Shown: piece by piece, positions 1 through 7,482 of the stretch
Layout: each line of letters opens with the position of its first letter
How positions within the stretch are numbered: the stretch's first letter is position 1
From: Agromyces agglutinans
Lineage (GTDB): Bacteria; Actinomycetota; Actinomycetes; Actinomycetales; Microbacteriaceae
NCBI RefSeq assembly: GCF_009647605.1
Contig: NZ_WJIF01000003.1
Coordinates: 409,988-473,987, forward strand
Reading direction: 5' to 3'
Length of the DNA: 64,000 bases
The notes under the pieces: model-generated
Seen by the model: only the letters and a program-made list of their open reading frames with translations
Databases searched by the model: none
What the model was told of the DNA's origin: nothing
Made by a program: the position numbers and the translations under genes

Positions 1-1
1 C

Positions 2-1063
2 GGCGAGGGCGAGATCGCCGGCCAGGTGCGCCGGTCGCTCGAACGCGCCCGCTCCGAGGGCACCACGACGCCCGAGCTCGAGCGGTTGTTCCAGCGCGCC
101 TCGCAGACGTCGCGCAAGGTCAAGAACCGCACGGGCATCGGCGCCGAGGGCCGCTCGCTCGTGCGACTCTCGCTCGAGCTCGCCGAGAGCCGCATCACCG
201 ACTGGGCCCAGACGAAGGTGCTGCTGGTGGGCACCGGCCGCTACGCCGGAGCATCCCTCGCCGCCCTGCGCGATCGCGGCGTCGTCGACGTGTCGGTGCA
301 CTCGCCGTCGGGCCGGGGCGCGAAGTTCGCCGCGTCGCACGAGCTGCCCGCCGTACCCGGTGAGAGCTTCGCCCGTGCCGTCGCCGAGGCCGACGTCATC
401 GTGGCGTGCACGCTCGCCGAGGTCTTCGTCGTCGACCGCGCGCTCATCGCCGCGGGCCGCGAGCAGCTCGCGCTCGACCGCGCCCCGGTTCGCACGCTCG
501 ACGGCGCGATCGTTCCCGTGGCCGATCGCCGCCAGCTCATCATCGACCTCGGCCTGCCGCGCAACGTCGACCCCGGCGTCGTCGAGGTGACGGGCGTCGA
601 GCTCCTCGACCTCGAGACCATCAAGATCCACGCGCCGATGGAGGAGTTCGCCGCCACCGACGCCGCGCGCGACCTCGTCCAGCGCGCGGCCCGCAACTTC
701 GGCGACGTCGCGGAGGAGCTGGATCTCGCGCCCACCGTCGTGGCGCTCCGCAAGCACGTGTTCGACGTGCTCGACGCCGAGATCGAGCGCTCGCGGGCGC
801 ACGACGACGACGGCCGCATCGAGTCCGCCCTGCGGCACATGGCCGGCGTCCTGCTGCACACCCCCATGGTGCGCTCGCGCGAGCACGCGCGGGCCGGCGA
901 GCAGCGCGCGTTCATCGACGCGGTCGAGGCGCTGTTCGGCGTCACCGCGACGGATGCCTCGTCCAGCGTCTCCGGGTCCTCCAGCGCTGCCGGGTCCTCC
1001 AGTGCACCCGACTCCTCCAGCGCATCCGGCACGTCCAGCGTCTCCGACTCACGTGCCGTCTGA
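2..1063 (+). CDS. hemA: Glutamyl-tRNA reductase, 5' end cut by window edge
   Basis: Reduces glutamyl-tRNA(Glu) to glutamate-1-semialdehyde, the first step of C5 haem synthesis. The frame is already open at base 2 (reads [12 protein letters not shown]), so the apparent GTG at 26 is internal and the catalytic N-terminal domain lies outside the window. Visible are the helical linker, the NADPH-binding Rossmann segment ([11 protein letters not shown], about residues 74-84), the [12 protein letters not shown] motif and the dimerisation helices. The C-terminus is unusual: a Ser-rich tail made of five six-residue units ([30 protein letters not shown]) encoded by an 18-bp tandem repeat at 962-1051. 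The stop overlaps the start of the next gene by 11 bp. Confidence 0.93.
   Translation, partial: GEGEIAGQVRRSLERARSEGTTTPELERLFQRASQTSRKVKNRTGIGAEGRSLVRLSLELAESRITDWAQTKVLLVGTGRYAGASLAALRDRGVVDVSVHSPSGRGAKFAASHELPAVPGESFARAVAEADVIVACTLAEVFVVDRALIAAGREQLALDRAPVRTLDGAIVPVADRRQLIIDLGLPRNVDPGVVEVTGVELLDLETIKIHAPMEEFAATDAARDLVQRAARNFGDVAEELDLAPTVVALRKHVFDVLDAEIERSRAHDDDGRIESALRHMAGVLLHTPMVRSREHARAGEQRAFIDAVEALFGVTATDASSSVSGSSSAAGSSSAPDSSSASGTSSVSDSRAV
962..1051. repeat. 18-bp in-frame minisatellite in hemA tail
   Basis: Five tandem 18-bp units beginning at 962, 980, 998, 1016 and 1034, each starting TCCAGC or TCCAGT and coding for a six-residue Ser-rich unit. Because the period is a multiple of three, copy number can change without a frameshift. 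Confidence 0.85.
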
Positions 1064-1697
1064 CCGTCCGCGGGTCGAGCTGCCGTTCGACGCCGCCCCG
1101 CTCGCGAAGCGGCCGCTGCAGACCGAGCGCCTTCGGCTGCGTCCGCTCGAGGCATCCGACGCCCCTGACGTCTGGGAGTACCAGCGCCTGCCCGAGGTGC
1201 TGCGCTACATCCCGTGGATCGAGCGCACGGAGGAGGAGGGGTACGAGCACACTCGCACCCGTTCGGGCATGCGCCGGCTCGTCGCCGCCGGCGACGCCCT
1301 GATCCTCGCGATGGAACTCGTGGGCGAGGCATCCGTGTCGCCCGACTCCCCCACCGACCGGATCGTCGGCGACCTGATGCTGCGCGTCGCCAGCACCGAG
1401 CACGCGCAGTTCGAGGTCGGCTGGGTCGTGCACCCCGACTTCCAGGGCCGCGGCCTCGCCGCAGAGGCCGCTCGCGCGGTGCTCGACCTCGCCTTCGGGC
1501 GGATTCGCGCGCACCGCGTGCAGGCGAACCTCGACACCCGCAACGAGGCCTCCGCGCGGCTGTGCGAGCGGCTCGGCATGCGCCGTGAGGCGACCATCCT
1601 CGAGGAGCAGTTCCACGACGGCGAGTGGGAGGACACCGCGATCTACGGCATCCTCGCCCGCGAGTGGGCGGAGCGCGCCGCCGCGTCGACTCGGTAG
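1053..1697 (+). CDS. GNAT N-acetyltransferase, RimJ/RimL type
   Basis: Predicted acetyl-CoA-dependent N-acetyltransferase of 214 aa; the substrate is unknown. It begins with the family's typical [15 protein letters not shown] segment. The acetyl-CoA-binding motif A is visible as [16 protein letters not shown], followed by [18 protein letters not shown] near the C-terminus. I chose the GTG at 1053, which overlaps the hemA stop by 11 bp; an upstream in-frame ATG at 954 would add a Pro-rich stretch translated from the hemA minisatellite in another frame, which is unlikely to be real. Convergent with glyS, 12 bp away. Confidence 0.85.
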   Translation: MPSDRPRVELPFDAAPLAKRPLQTERLRLRPLEASDAPDVWEYQRLPEVLRYIPWIERTEEEGYEHTRTRSGMRRLVAAGDALILAMELVGEASVSPDSPTDRIVGDLMLRVASTEHAQFEVGWVVHPDFQGRGLAAEAARAVLDLAFGRIRAHRVQANLDTRNEASARLCERLGMRREATILEEQFHDGEWEDTAIYGILAREWAERAAASTR

Positions 1698-1709
1698 CGA
1701 CCGCCGCGC

Positions 1710-3095
1710 CTACGCCCCGACGAGCCTCGACGCGAGGTAGCCTTCGAGCTCGGCCAGGGGCACGCGCTCCTGCTGCATGGTGTCGCGATCGCGCACGGTC
1801 ACCGCGTCGTCCTCGAGCGAGTCGAAGTCGACCGTGATGCAGAACGGCGTGCCGATCTCGTCCTGGCGACGGTAGCGGCGGCCGATCGCGCCGGCGTCGT
1901 CGAAGTCGACGTTCCAGCTGCGGCGCAGCTTCGCGGCGACCTCGCGCGCCAGCGGCGAGAGCTTCTCGTTGCGGCTGAGCGGCAGCACGGCGGCCTTCAC
2001 GGGCGCGAGGCGCGGGTCGAGACGCAGCACCGTGCGGGTGTCGGTGCCGCCCTTCGCGTTGGGCACCTCCTCGACGTGGTACGCGTCGACGAGGAACGCC
2101 ATGAGCGCACGGGTCAGGCCGAACGCGGGCTCGATGACGTAGGGCACCCAGCGCTCGTTCTTGGCCTGGTCGAAGTACGACAGGTCCTTTCCGGAGTGCT
2201 TCGAGTGCGTCGAGAGGTCGAAGTCGGTGCGGTTCGCGACGCCCATGAGCTCGCCCCACTCGCCACCCGTGAAGCCGAAGCGGTACTCGATGTCGATCGT
2301 GCGCTTCGAGTAGTGGCTGAGCTTCTCCTTCGGGTGCTCGAAGAAGCGGATGTTCTCCTCGTCGAGGCCGAGGTCGACGAACCAGTCCCAGCAGTGCTGG
2401 ATCCAGTACTCGAACCACTCCTCGTCGGTGCCCGGCTCGACGAAGTACTCCATCTCCATCTGCTCGAACTCGCGCGTGCGGAAGATGAAGTTGCCCGGCG
2501 TGATCTCGTTGCGGAACGACTTGCCGATCTGGCCGATGCCGAACGGGGGCTTCATGCGCGCCGTCTGCAGCACGTTCGCGAAGTTCACGAAGATGCCCTG
2601 CGCGGTCTCGGGGCGCAGGTAGTGCAGGCCCGACTCGTCGTCGACGACGCCGAGGTAGGTCTTCAGCAGGCCGGAGAAGGCGCGCGGCTCGGTCCACTGG
2701 CCGCGCGTGCCGCAGTTGGTGCAGACGATCTCGGCGAGCCCGCCCTCGGGCGCACGGCCCTTCTTCTGCTCGAAGGCCTCGATGAGGTGGTCTTCGCGGA
2801 AGCGCTTGTGGCAGTGCAGGCACTCGACGAGCGGGTCGGAGAAGACCTCGACGTGCCCGGAAGCCTCCCACACGGCCTTCGGCAGGATGACGCTCGAGTC
2901 GAGCCCGACGATGTCGTCGCGGCTCTGCACCATGTAGCGCCACCACTGGCGCTTGATGTTCTCCTTCAGCTCCACGCCGAGGGGCCCGTAGTCCCACGCC
3001 GACCGGGATCCGCCGTAGATCTCACCCGCCTGGAAGACGAAGCCCCGGTGCTGGGCGAGGGTGATGACGGAATCGAGACGACTGGGTGCGGCCAC
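1710..3095 (-). CDS. glyS: Glycine--tRNA ligase
   Basis: Charges tRNA(Gly) with glycine in the cytoplasm. The 461-aa length fits the single-chain alpha2 class II enzyme of actinobacteria. Visible are the [10 protein letters not shown] motif (residues 29-38), a zinc-type pair C92-x2-C95 and C125-x2-C128, and RPETAQGIF (161-169), which corresponds to class II motif 2. The start is GTG with a GGAG Shine-Dalgarno about 6 nt upstream. A second TAGGAT box lies further upstream (minus strand, about 3148-3158), so a short leader is likely. Confidence 0.97.
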   Translation of the reverse strand: MAAPSRLDSVITLAQHRGFVFQAGEIYGGSRSAWDYGPLGVELKENIKRQWWRYMVQSRDDIVGLDSSVILPKAVWEASGHVEVFSDPLVECLHCHKRFREDHLIEAFEQKKGRAPEGGLAEIVCTNCGTRGQWTEPRAFSGLLKTYLGVVDDESGLHYLRPETAQGIFVNFANVLQTARMKPPFGIGQIGKSFRNEITPGNFIFRTREFEQMEMEYFVEPGTDEEWFEYWIQHCWDWFVDLGLDEENIRFFEHPKEKLSHYSKRTIDIEYRFGFTGGEWGELMGVANRTDFDLSTHSKHSGKDLSYFDQAKNERWVPYVIEPAFGLTRALMAFLVDAYHVEEVPNAKGGTDTRTVLRLDPRLAPVKAAVLPLSRNEKLSPLAREVAAKLRRSWNVDFDDAGAIGRRYRRQDEIGTPFCITVDFDSLEDDAVTVRDRDTMQQERVPLAELEGYLASRLVGA

Positions 3096-3195
3096 GGTGG
3101 CTCCAATGGTGCATGCGGTGAGGGATGGTCGGCGACGCGCGCAGACCTCACCATCCTACGGGCGCGACCCGGCAAGGCGATGCCCGAAGCCCGCG

Positions 3196-3201
3196 TACGC
3201 T
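3196..3201 (+). promoter_or_regulatory. Leaderless -10 box for NUDIX gene
   Basis: TACGCT followed by 6 nt and ATG at 3208, with no Shine-Dalgarno. It fits the TAnnnT leaderless pattern repeated across the window. Confidence 0.55.
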
Positions 3202-3207
3202 GAACGG

Positions 3208-3615
3208 ATGCCCCTCCTGCCCGACCTGCTCGTGTCGGCGATCGCCCTCGTGCGCGACCGCCGCGTGCTCATGGTCACGGCGCGGGGACGCGACGTGTAC
3301 TACATGCCGGGCGGCAAGATCGATCCCGGCGAGACCGCCGCGGAGGCGGCGGCGCGCGAGGCGTTCGAGGAGGTGGCGCTGCGCATCGACCCGGCCGAGC
3401 TCACCGAGCTGTTCGAGGTCGTGACCCAGGCGCACGGCGAACCCGACGGCCGCCGGGTGCGCATGCGCGTGTTCCGCACGACGACGGATGCCACGCCCGC
3501 GGCGTCGGCCGAGGTGGGCGCCCTGCACTGGGTTACCACCGCCGACCTCGACCGCTGCCCGCCCGCCGGTCGCGAGGTGCTGGCCCGGCTCGCGGCATCC
3601 GACCTCATCGACTGA
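3208..3615 (+). CDS. NUDIX hydrolase
   Basis: Predicted pyrophosphohydrolase of nucleoside-diphosphate-X compounds, 135 aa, cytoplasmic. The Nudix box is complete except at its last Gly: G36-x5-E42-x7-R50-E51-A-F-E54-E55-V-A57-L, so the usual Gly of EExGU is Ala. The metal-binding glutamates E54 and E55 are present. The ATG at 3208 is chosen over upstream in-frame starts because the Nudix fold begins directly (LVSAIALVRDRRVLMV) and a TACGCT box sits 6 nt before it. Substrate cannot be read from the sequence. Confidence 0.88.
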   Translation: MPLLPDLLVSAIALVRDRRVLMVTARGRDVYYMPGGKIDPGETAAEAAAREAFEEVALRIDPAELTELFEVVTQAHGEPDGRRVRMRVFRTTTDATPAASAEVGALHWVTTADLDRCPPAGREVLARLAASDLID

Positions 3616-3682
3616 GCCGCCGACACCCGGCGGTCGAGCAGGCGCGCCAGCGCCGCATCGTGAACGCCGCCGTGAGGCTGCC

Positions 3683-3688
3683 TAGACT
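3683..3688 (+). promoter_or_regulatory. Leaderless -10 box for double hydrolase
   Basis: TAGACT, 6-nt spacer, then ATG at 3695. No Shine-Dalgarno is present. Confidence 0.55.
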
Positions 3689-3694
3689 TCCGGG

Positions 3695-5314
3695 ATGGGG
3701 ATGACGCGGCGATTCCGCAGCGGCGACCGCGTCGTCGTGATCGTGGAGTCGGGCCGGCGCGACGGGCCGGTCTTCGTGCTCGTGCACGGGCTCGGCATGG
3801 CGCACGAGTACTGGGACGGCCTGGCCGACGCGCTCGAGCCCGGCGGCCGGGTGCTCGCAGTCGACCTGCCCGGGTTCGGCGACGCACCCGATCCCGACGA
3901 ACCGCTCTCGATGCCCGAGTCGGGTGCCCTGCTCGCCGAGCTCATCGAGGCCGAGCGGCTCGACCGGCCGGTGCTCGTGGGGCACTCGACCGGCGCGCAG
4001 GTCGTCGCCGAGACCGCCGCCCAGCGCCCCGACCTGGTCGGGCCCGTCGTGCTCATCGGCCCGACGGTCGATCCGCGCGAGCGCACGGTGCCCAAGCAGG
4101 CCGCCCGGTTCCTGCAGGACGTCGCCATCGGCAACCCGAAGGTCGTCGCGATCGGCCTCCGCTCGTACCTCGAGGGCGGCATCGTCTGGTACTTCCGCAA
4201 CCTGCGACCGATGATCGAGCACCGCATGGAACGCACGGCGCCGCGCATCGAGGCGCCGGTGCTCGTGGTGCGCGCCGAGCACGACCGCATCGTCGCCCGC
4301 GACTGGGGCCGGGAACTCGCCCGGCTCGCGCGCGGGCGCTACGCGGAGGTCCCCGGTCGGGGCCACGAGACGATGGTGACCGCGGGTCCGCAGGTCGCCG
4401 ACCTCATCGCCCGTCACGCGGCCGGCGAGCCGGTGGGCGAGGTCGTGGGCGAGGCATCCGCCCTTCCGGCGCATCGCACGTCGCATTCGGATGACCAGCC
4501 GGCGCTCGCGTGGTGGCGCCGGGCGCTCATCTGGTGCGCCGACTACGCGTACGCCGGATGGCGGCAGCTGGCCGTGCTCACCGCCTGGCGGCCCCCGCGC
4601 CGGTGGCTCCGCGGGGAGGACGCTCTGCCCGACGTGGTGCTCGTGCCCGGCGTCTACGAGCACTGGACCTTCCTGCGCCCGCTCGGCGACCGCCTCAACC
4701 GCGCCGGCTACCGCGTGCGCACCGTGCACGGGATGGGCGTCAACCGCCGGCCGATCCTGCCGACCGCCGACCGGCTCGCCCGCGCGCTCGCGCGACGCCC
4801 GGCGCCGCCGGCCGGCCGGGTCATCGTCGGACACAGCAAGGGCGGGCTCATCGGCAAGCAGGTGCTCGTCACCGCCGAAGCCGCGACCGGCGACCGTCGG
4901 TCGAGCAGCGACGAAGGAGCGCATCGAGTCCAGGTCGCCCACCTCGGCCTCCTCGGCGTGGTCGCGATCGCCACGCCCTTCTCGGGTACGCGACTCGCGC
5001 GGTACCTCGCCGATCCGAGCGTGCGGGCGTTCCTGCCCGACGACCCGGTGATCGTGTCGCTCGGCCGGTCGTCGTCGGTCAACGCGCGCGTCGTCTCGAT
5101 CGCGGGGCCGTTCGACCCGCACATCCCCGACGGGTCGCTCGTGGACGGGGCGACGAACGTCGTGGTGCCGACCCCGGGCCACTTCCGCATCCTCGGAGCG
5201 CCCGAAACGGCCGAGGCGGTCATCGAGGGGCTCGAGCTGCTCGCGAACGGCGGCGTACCGGCAGACGCGAGCGGGGGCGGGGCGCCCATCGGCACCCCGC
5301 CCCCGCTCGGCTGA
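3695..5314 (+). CDS. Fused protein with two alpha/beta-hydrolase domains
   Basis: A 539-aa protein that appears to carry two hydrolase folds in one chain. Domain 1 (about 1-240) has the oxyanion HGLG (31-34), DLPGFG, nucleophile elbow GHSTG with Ser98, Asp197 (EHD) and His224 (GRGHE): a complete triad like single-domain esterases of about 270 aa. After a linker (240-300), domain 2 (about 310-530) has LVPGVYEHW, a second elbow GHSKGG with Ser381, the lipase-like IATPFSGT segment, and a late candidate His in PGHFRI. Substrates are unknown. No signal peptide is seen, so it is likely cytoplasmic. The two halves are not obviously recent duplicates; domain 2 is more like triacylglycerol lipase/PGAP1 types. 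Confidence 0.82.
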   Translation: MGMTRRFRSGDRVVVIVESGRRDGPVFVLVHGLGMAHEYWDGLADALEPGGRVLAVDLPGFGDAPDPDEPLSMPESGALLAELIEAERLDRPVLVGHSTGAQVVAETAAQRPDLVGPVVLIGPTVDPRERTVPKQAARFLQDVAIGNPKVVAIGLRSYLEGGIVWYFRNLRPMIEHRMERTAPRIEAPVLVVRAEHDRIVARDWGRELARLARGRYAEVPGRGHETMVTAGPQVADLIARHAAGEPVGEVVGEASALPAHRTSHSDDQPALAWWRRALIWCADYAYAGWRQLAVLTAWRPPRRWLRGEDALPDVVLVPGVYEHWTFLRPLGDRLNRAGYRVRTVHGMGVNRRPILPTADRLARALARRPAPPAGRVIVGHSKGGLIGKQVLVTAEAATGDRRSSSDEGAHRVQVAHLGLLGVVAIATPFSGTRLARYLADPSVRAFLPDDPVIVSLGRSSSVNARVVSIAGPFDPHIPDGSLVDGATNVVVPTPGHFRILGAPETAEAVIEGLELLANGGVPADASGGGAPIGTPPPLG

Positions 5315-5332
5315 ATCAGCCGACGAGTCGGA

Positions 5333-6235
5333 TCAGCGACCCGCGACGACCGCGCGGCGACGCACGACGACGGTCAGCGCGCCGAGCGCGACCAGCGCGA
5401 GCGCGGCGATGCCGATGACGGTCGGCTCGACGCCGGTCTCGGCGAGCGCGGGGCCGTCCGGGGTGGCGGCGGGGGCGGCCGGGGCAGGGGGCGCCGCGAC
5501 CACAGGAACCTGGGCGTTGACGTTGCGGCCCGTGTTGCCACCCGTGACGAAGTACTCGAGGACGTCACCGACCTGAGCGCCCGGAACCGTCGCGACGAAG
5601 CTGCCGGCACCCGAGGCGTCGGCGGCCGCCTCCTGCGAGCCTCCGGGCTCGGTGATGGGTGCGCCGGCACGGAGCACGCCCACGCTGTAGTAGATCGGCT
5701 CACCGGCGCCGAAGCCGGAGAAGTTCACGGTCAGGCCCGCCGCGAGCTGCTCGGGAGAGACCACCTGGGCGATGGTCACCGCCGGGGGCGCCGCCGACGA
5801 CGGCGTGATGGTCAGCGGAACACTGTTCGAGCGGAGGTTCTGGGTGGGGCTCACGACCTGGTGGGCCGACACGGCCGTCCGCGGGTAGCCCGACTCATCG
5901 GGAGCAGCGGCATCTCTCACGGGGAGCACCTGCACGTCGATGCTGCCATCGGCCGTCGGCGCCACCGTGGTCTCGTAGAGGCCCTCGCCCGACGACGGAC
6001 CGTATGCCGCACCGACCGAGATCGTCACAGCCCCGAGGGCGGCGTCGAAGCCGGTGCCAGTGACGTGGAAGCCCGTGCCCCAGTCGCCGGCTGGGAATTC
6101 CGTGCGATCGAGTTGGATGACCGGCGCGGGAGTCTCGCCAGCCGCAGCGGGCGAGGCGGCCGCGAGGCCGGTCAGGGCGATGGCCGCGGCAGCGGCGAGG
6201 GCGCCGACGCGGAGGCGGTACGTGGAAGTGGCCAC
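5333..6235 (-). CDS. LAETG cell-wall-anchored surface protein
   Basis: A 300-aa secreted protein of unknown function. It has an N-terminal signal peptide (Ala/Leu-rich core ending near SPAAAGE), two Ig-like beta-rich repeats rich in Thr/Val, a Pro/Ala linker, then LAETG (264-268), a hydrophobic helix and a basic tail (VRRRAVVAGR). LAxTG is the sorting signal used by class E sortases of high-GC Gram-positives, so it is probably attached to peptidoglycan. Start: GTG at 6235 with AAGGA about 9 nt upstream; an upstream in-frame start would put 48 non-secretory residues before the signal peptide. No sortase gene is in the window. Confidence 0.85.
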   Translation of the reverse strand: MATSTYRLRVGALAAAAAIALTGLAAASPAAAGETPAPVIQLDRTEFPAGDWGTGFHVTGTGFDAALGAVTISVGAAYGPSSGEGLYETTVAPTADGSIDVQVLPVRDAAAPDESGYPRTAVSAHQVVSPTQNLRSNSVPLTITPSSAAPPAVTIAQVVSPEQLAAGLTVNFSGFGAGEPIYYSVGVLRAGAPITEPGGSQEAAADASGAGSFVATVPGAQVGDVLEYFVTGGNTGRNVNAQVPVVAAPPAPAAPAATPDGPALAETGVEPTVIGIAALALVALGALTVVVRRRAVVAGR

Positions 6236-6389
6236 AGGTGGGTCCTTCGGTTCGGGGATACGGATGAGAGCACCCGTATCGGGCACCCCGTCGAACCTAT
6301 CCGCCCTGCCTCGTTGACCCAATGGGGAGCACTCCCCTAGGGAAACGGCCGTCCCATTCAGGAAGAATCTGCGCGACACCCCGGTAGAC

Positions 6390-6416
6390 CCCGCCCGGCA
6401 CGGCGCGTCGGGCGGG
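6390..6416 (-). terminator. Candidate terminator hairpin
   Basis: Inverted repeat CCCGCCCG/CGGGCGGG with an 11-nt loop, about 65 bp beyond the stop of the beta-lactamase-fold gene. There is no clear U-tract, which is common at this GC. Confidence 0.45.
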
Positions 6417-6481
6417 ATCTTCCTGAACGGCGAACAGGCGGCAGGGCCGGCGGCCGGCGGTAGTCGGACGTCCGAGCCGGC

Positions 6482-7480
6482 TCAGTGCACGTACTCGAGC
6501 AGGTCGAGGCCGACCTGGCGCATGCCCTCGAGCACCGAGAGGCGGCTCGAGAGCTGGGTGTCGGCGAAGTAGGTCGACACCGCGTACGACACGCTCGCGC
6601 GCGGGCCGCGCAGCACGCCGACCTCGCTGCGCACGCCGCCGTCGGTGCCGGTCTTGTTCATGAGCAGCACGTTGTGGTCGGGCATGCGGTGCGCGAGCGG
6701 GTCGAGCCCGAATGCGGATGCCACCATCGACAGGTCGGAGTTCAGCGAGAGCCATCCGACGACGCGTTGCGAGACCTCGGGGCTCACGACCTCGCCGCGC
6801 GCGAGCGCGGCGAAGAGCCACGTGAGCTCCTTCGCCGAGCCGATCGAGAGCTGGGGTGCGTCGTCGGGGCCGCGGTGGTCGCGCACCAGGTCGAGCAGCG
6901 CGGTGCGGGTCAGGCCGAGCGCCTCGGTGCGCGCGCGCACCGCCTCGAGGCCGACGTACCGGATGAGCACGTTCGTCGCGAGGTTGTCGCTGTTCGCGCC
7001 GATGAGGGCGGCGAGGTCCGCGATCGGCAGGCTGGGCGACTGGAGGTGCTGCCAGATGCCGGAGTCGCCGACGGCGTCGCGCGGAGCGCGGTCGAGCACG
7101 GTGAAGGCCTCGGCGCTCGCGCCCGTGAGGCGCGACGCGACCTCGACCAGCAGCAGCACCTTGCCGATCGACGCGGTCGGCATGACCACGTGGTCGTCGA
7201 CCGAGAACAGCACCCGGCCGGTGGCCAGGTCGGTCGCCCGGGCCGACACCTGCACGCCGGCGAGGGCCAGTTCGCCGAGCGCCGCGAAGCCGCGGCTGAA
7301 GTCCTCGTTCGGCCCCTCGGTGGTGTGCTTGCCCCGCCGGATCGCCGCGTGCCGCGAGCGACGCTCGGAGCCCTGCGACGAGGTGACCACGGTGGCGAGT
7401 TCCTTCTCTGTCGGTCGGCGCTCCCCCACCGCGGACTGCGGCGCGCTCGAGATCGGTGGATTGGCCTGCTGAATCGACAC
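6482..7480 (-). CDS. Class A beta-lactamase-fold serine hydrolase
   Basis: A 332-aa protein of the penicillin-recognising family. All three signature motifs are present: S104-x-x-K107 (TASIGK), S164-D165-N166 and K276-T277-G278. I cannot identify the class A glutamate (ExxLN) with certainty, so true beta-lactamase activity is open; a peptidase or esterase role is possible. The GTG at 7480 lies 2 bp beyond the M13 peptidase stop, so the two genes probably form one transcript. The N-terminal 55 residues are polar and show no signal peptide, unlike exported beta-lactamases. Confidence 0.8.
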   Translation of the reverse strand: MSIQQANPPISSAPQSAVGERRPTEKELATVVTSSQGSERRSRHAAIRRGKHTTEGPNEDFSRGFAALGELALAGVQVSARATDLATGRVLFSVDDHVVMPTASIGKVLLLVEVASRLTGASAEAFTVLDRAPRDAVGDSGIWQHLQSPSLPIADLAALIGANSDNLATNVLIRYVGLEAVRARTEALGLTRTALLDLVRDHRGPDDAPQLSIGSAKELTWLFAALARGEVVSPEVSQRVVGWLSLNSDLSMVASAFGLDPLAHRMPDHNVLLMNKTGTDGGVRSEVGVLRGPRASVSYAVSTYFADTQLSSRLSVLEGMRQVGLDLLEYVH

Positions 7481-7482
7481 GA

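Noticed and set aside
954-1052. Longer GNAT start at ATG 954
   Set aside because: It would translate the hemA minisatellite in another frame into a Pro-rich stretch; GTG 1053 gives the family N-terminus.
6236-6379. Upstream start for the LAETG protein
   Set aside because: It would place 48 residues without secretion features before an intact signal peptide; GTG 6235 has an AAGGA site.
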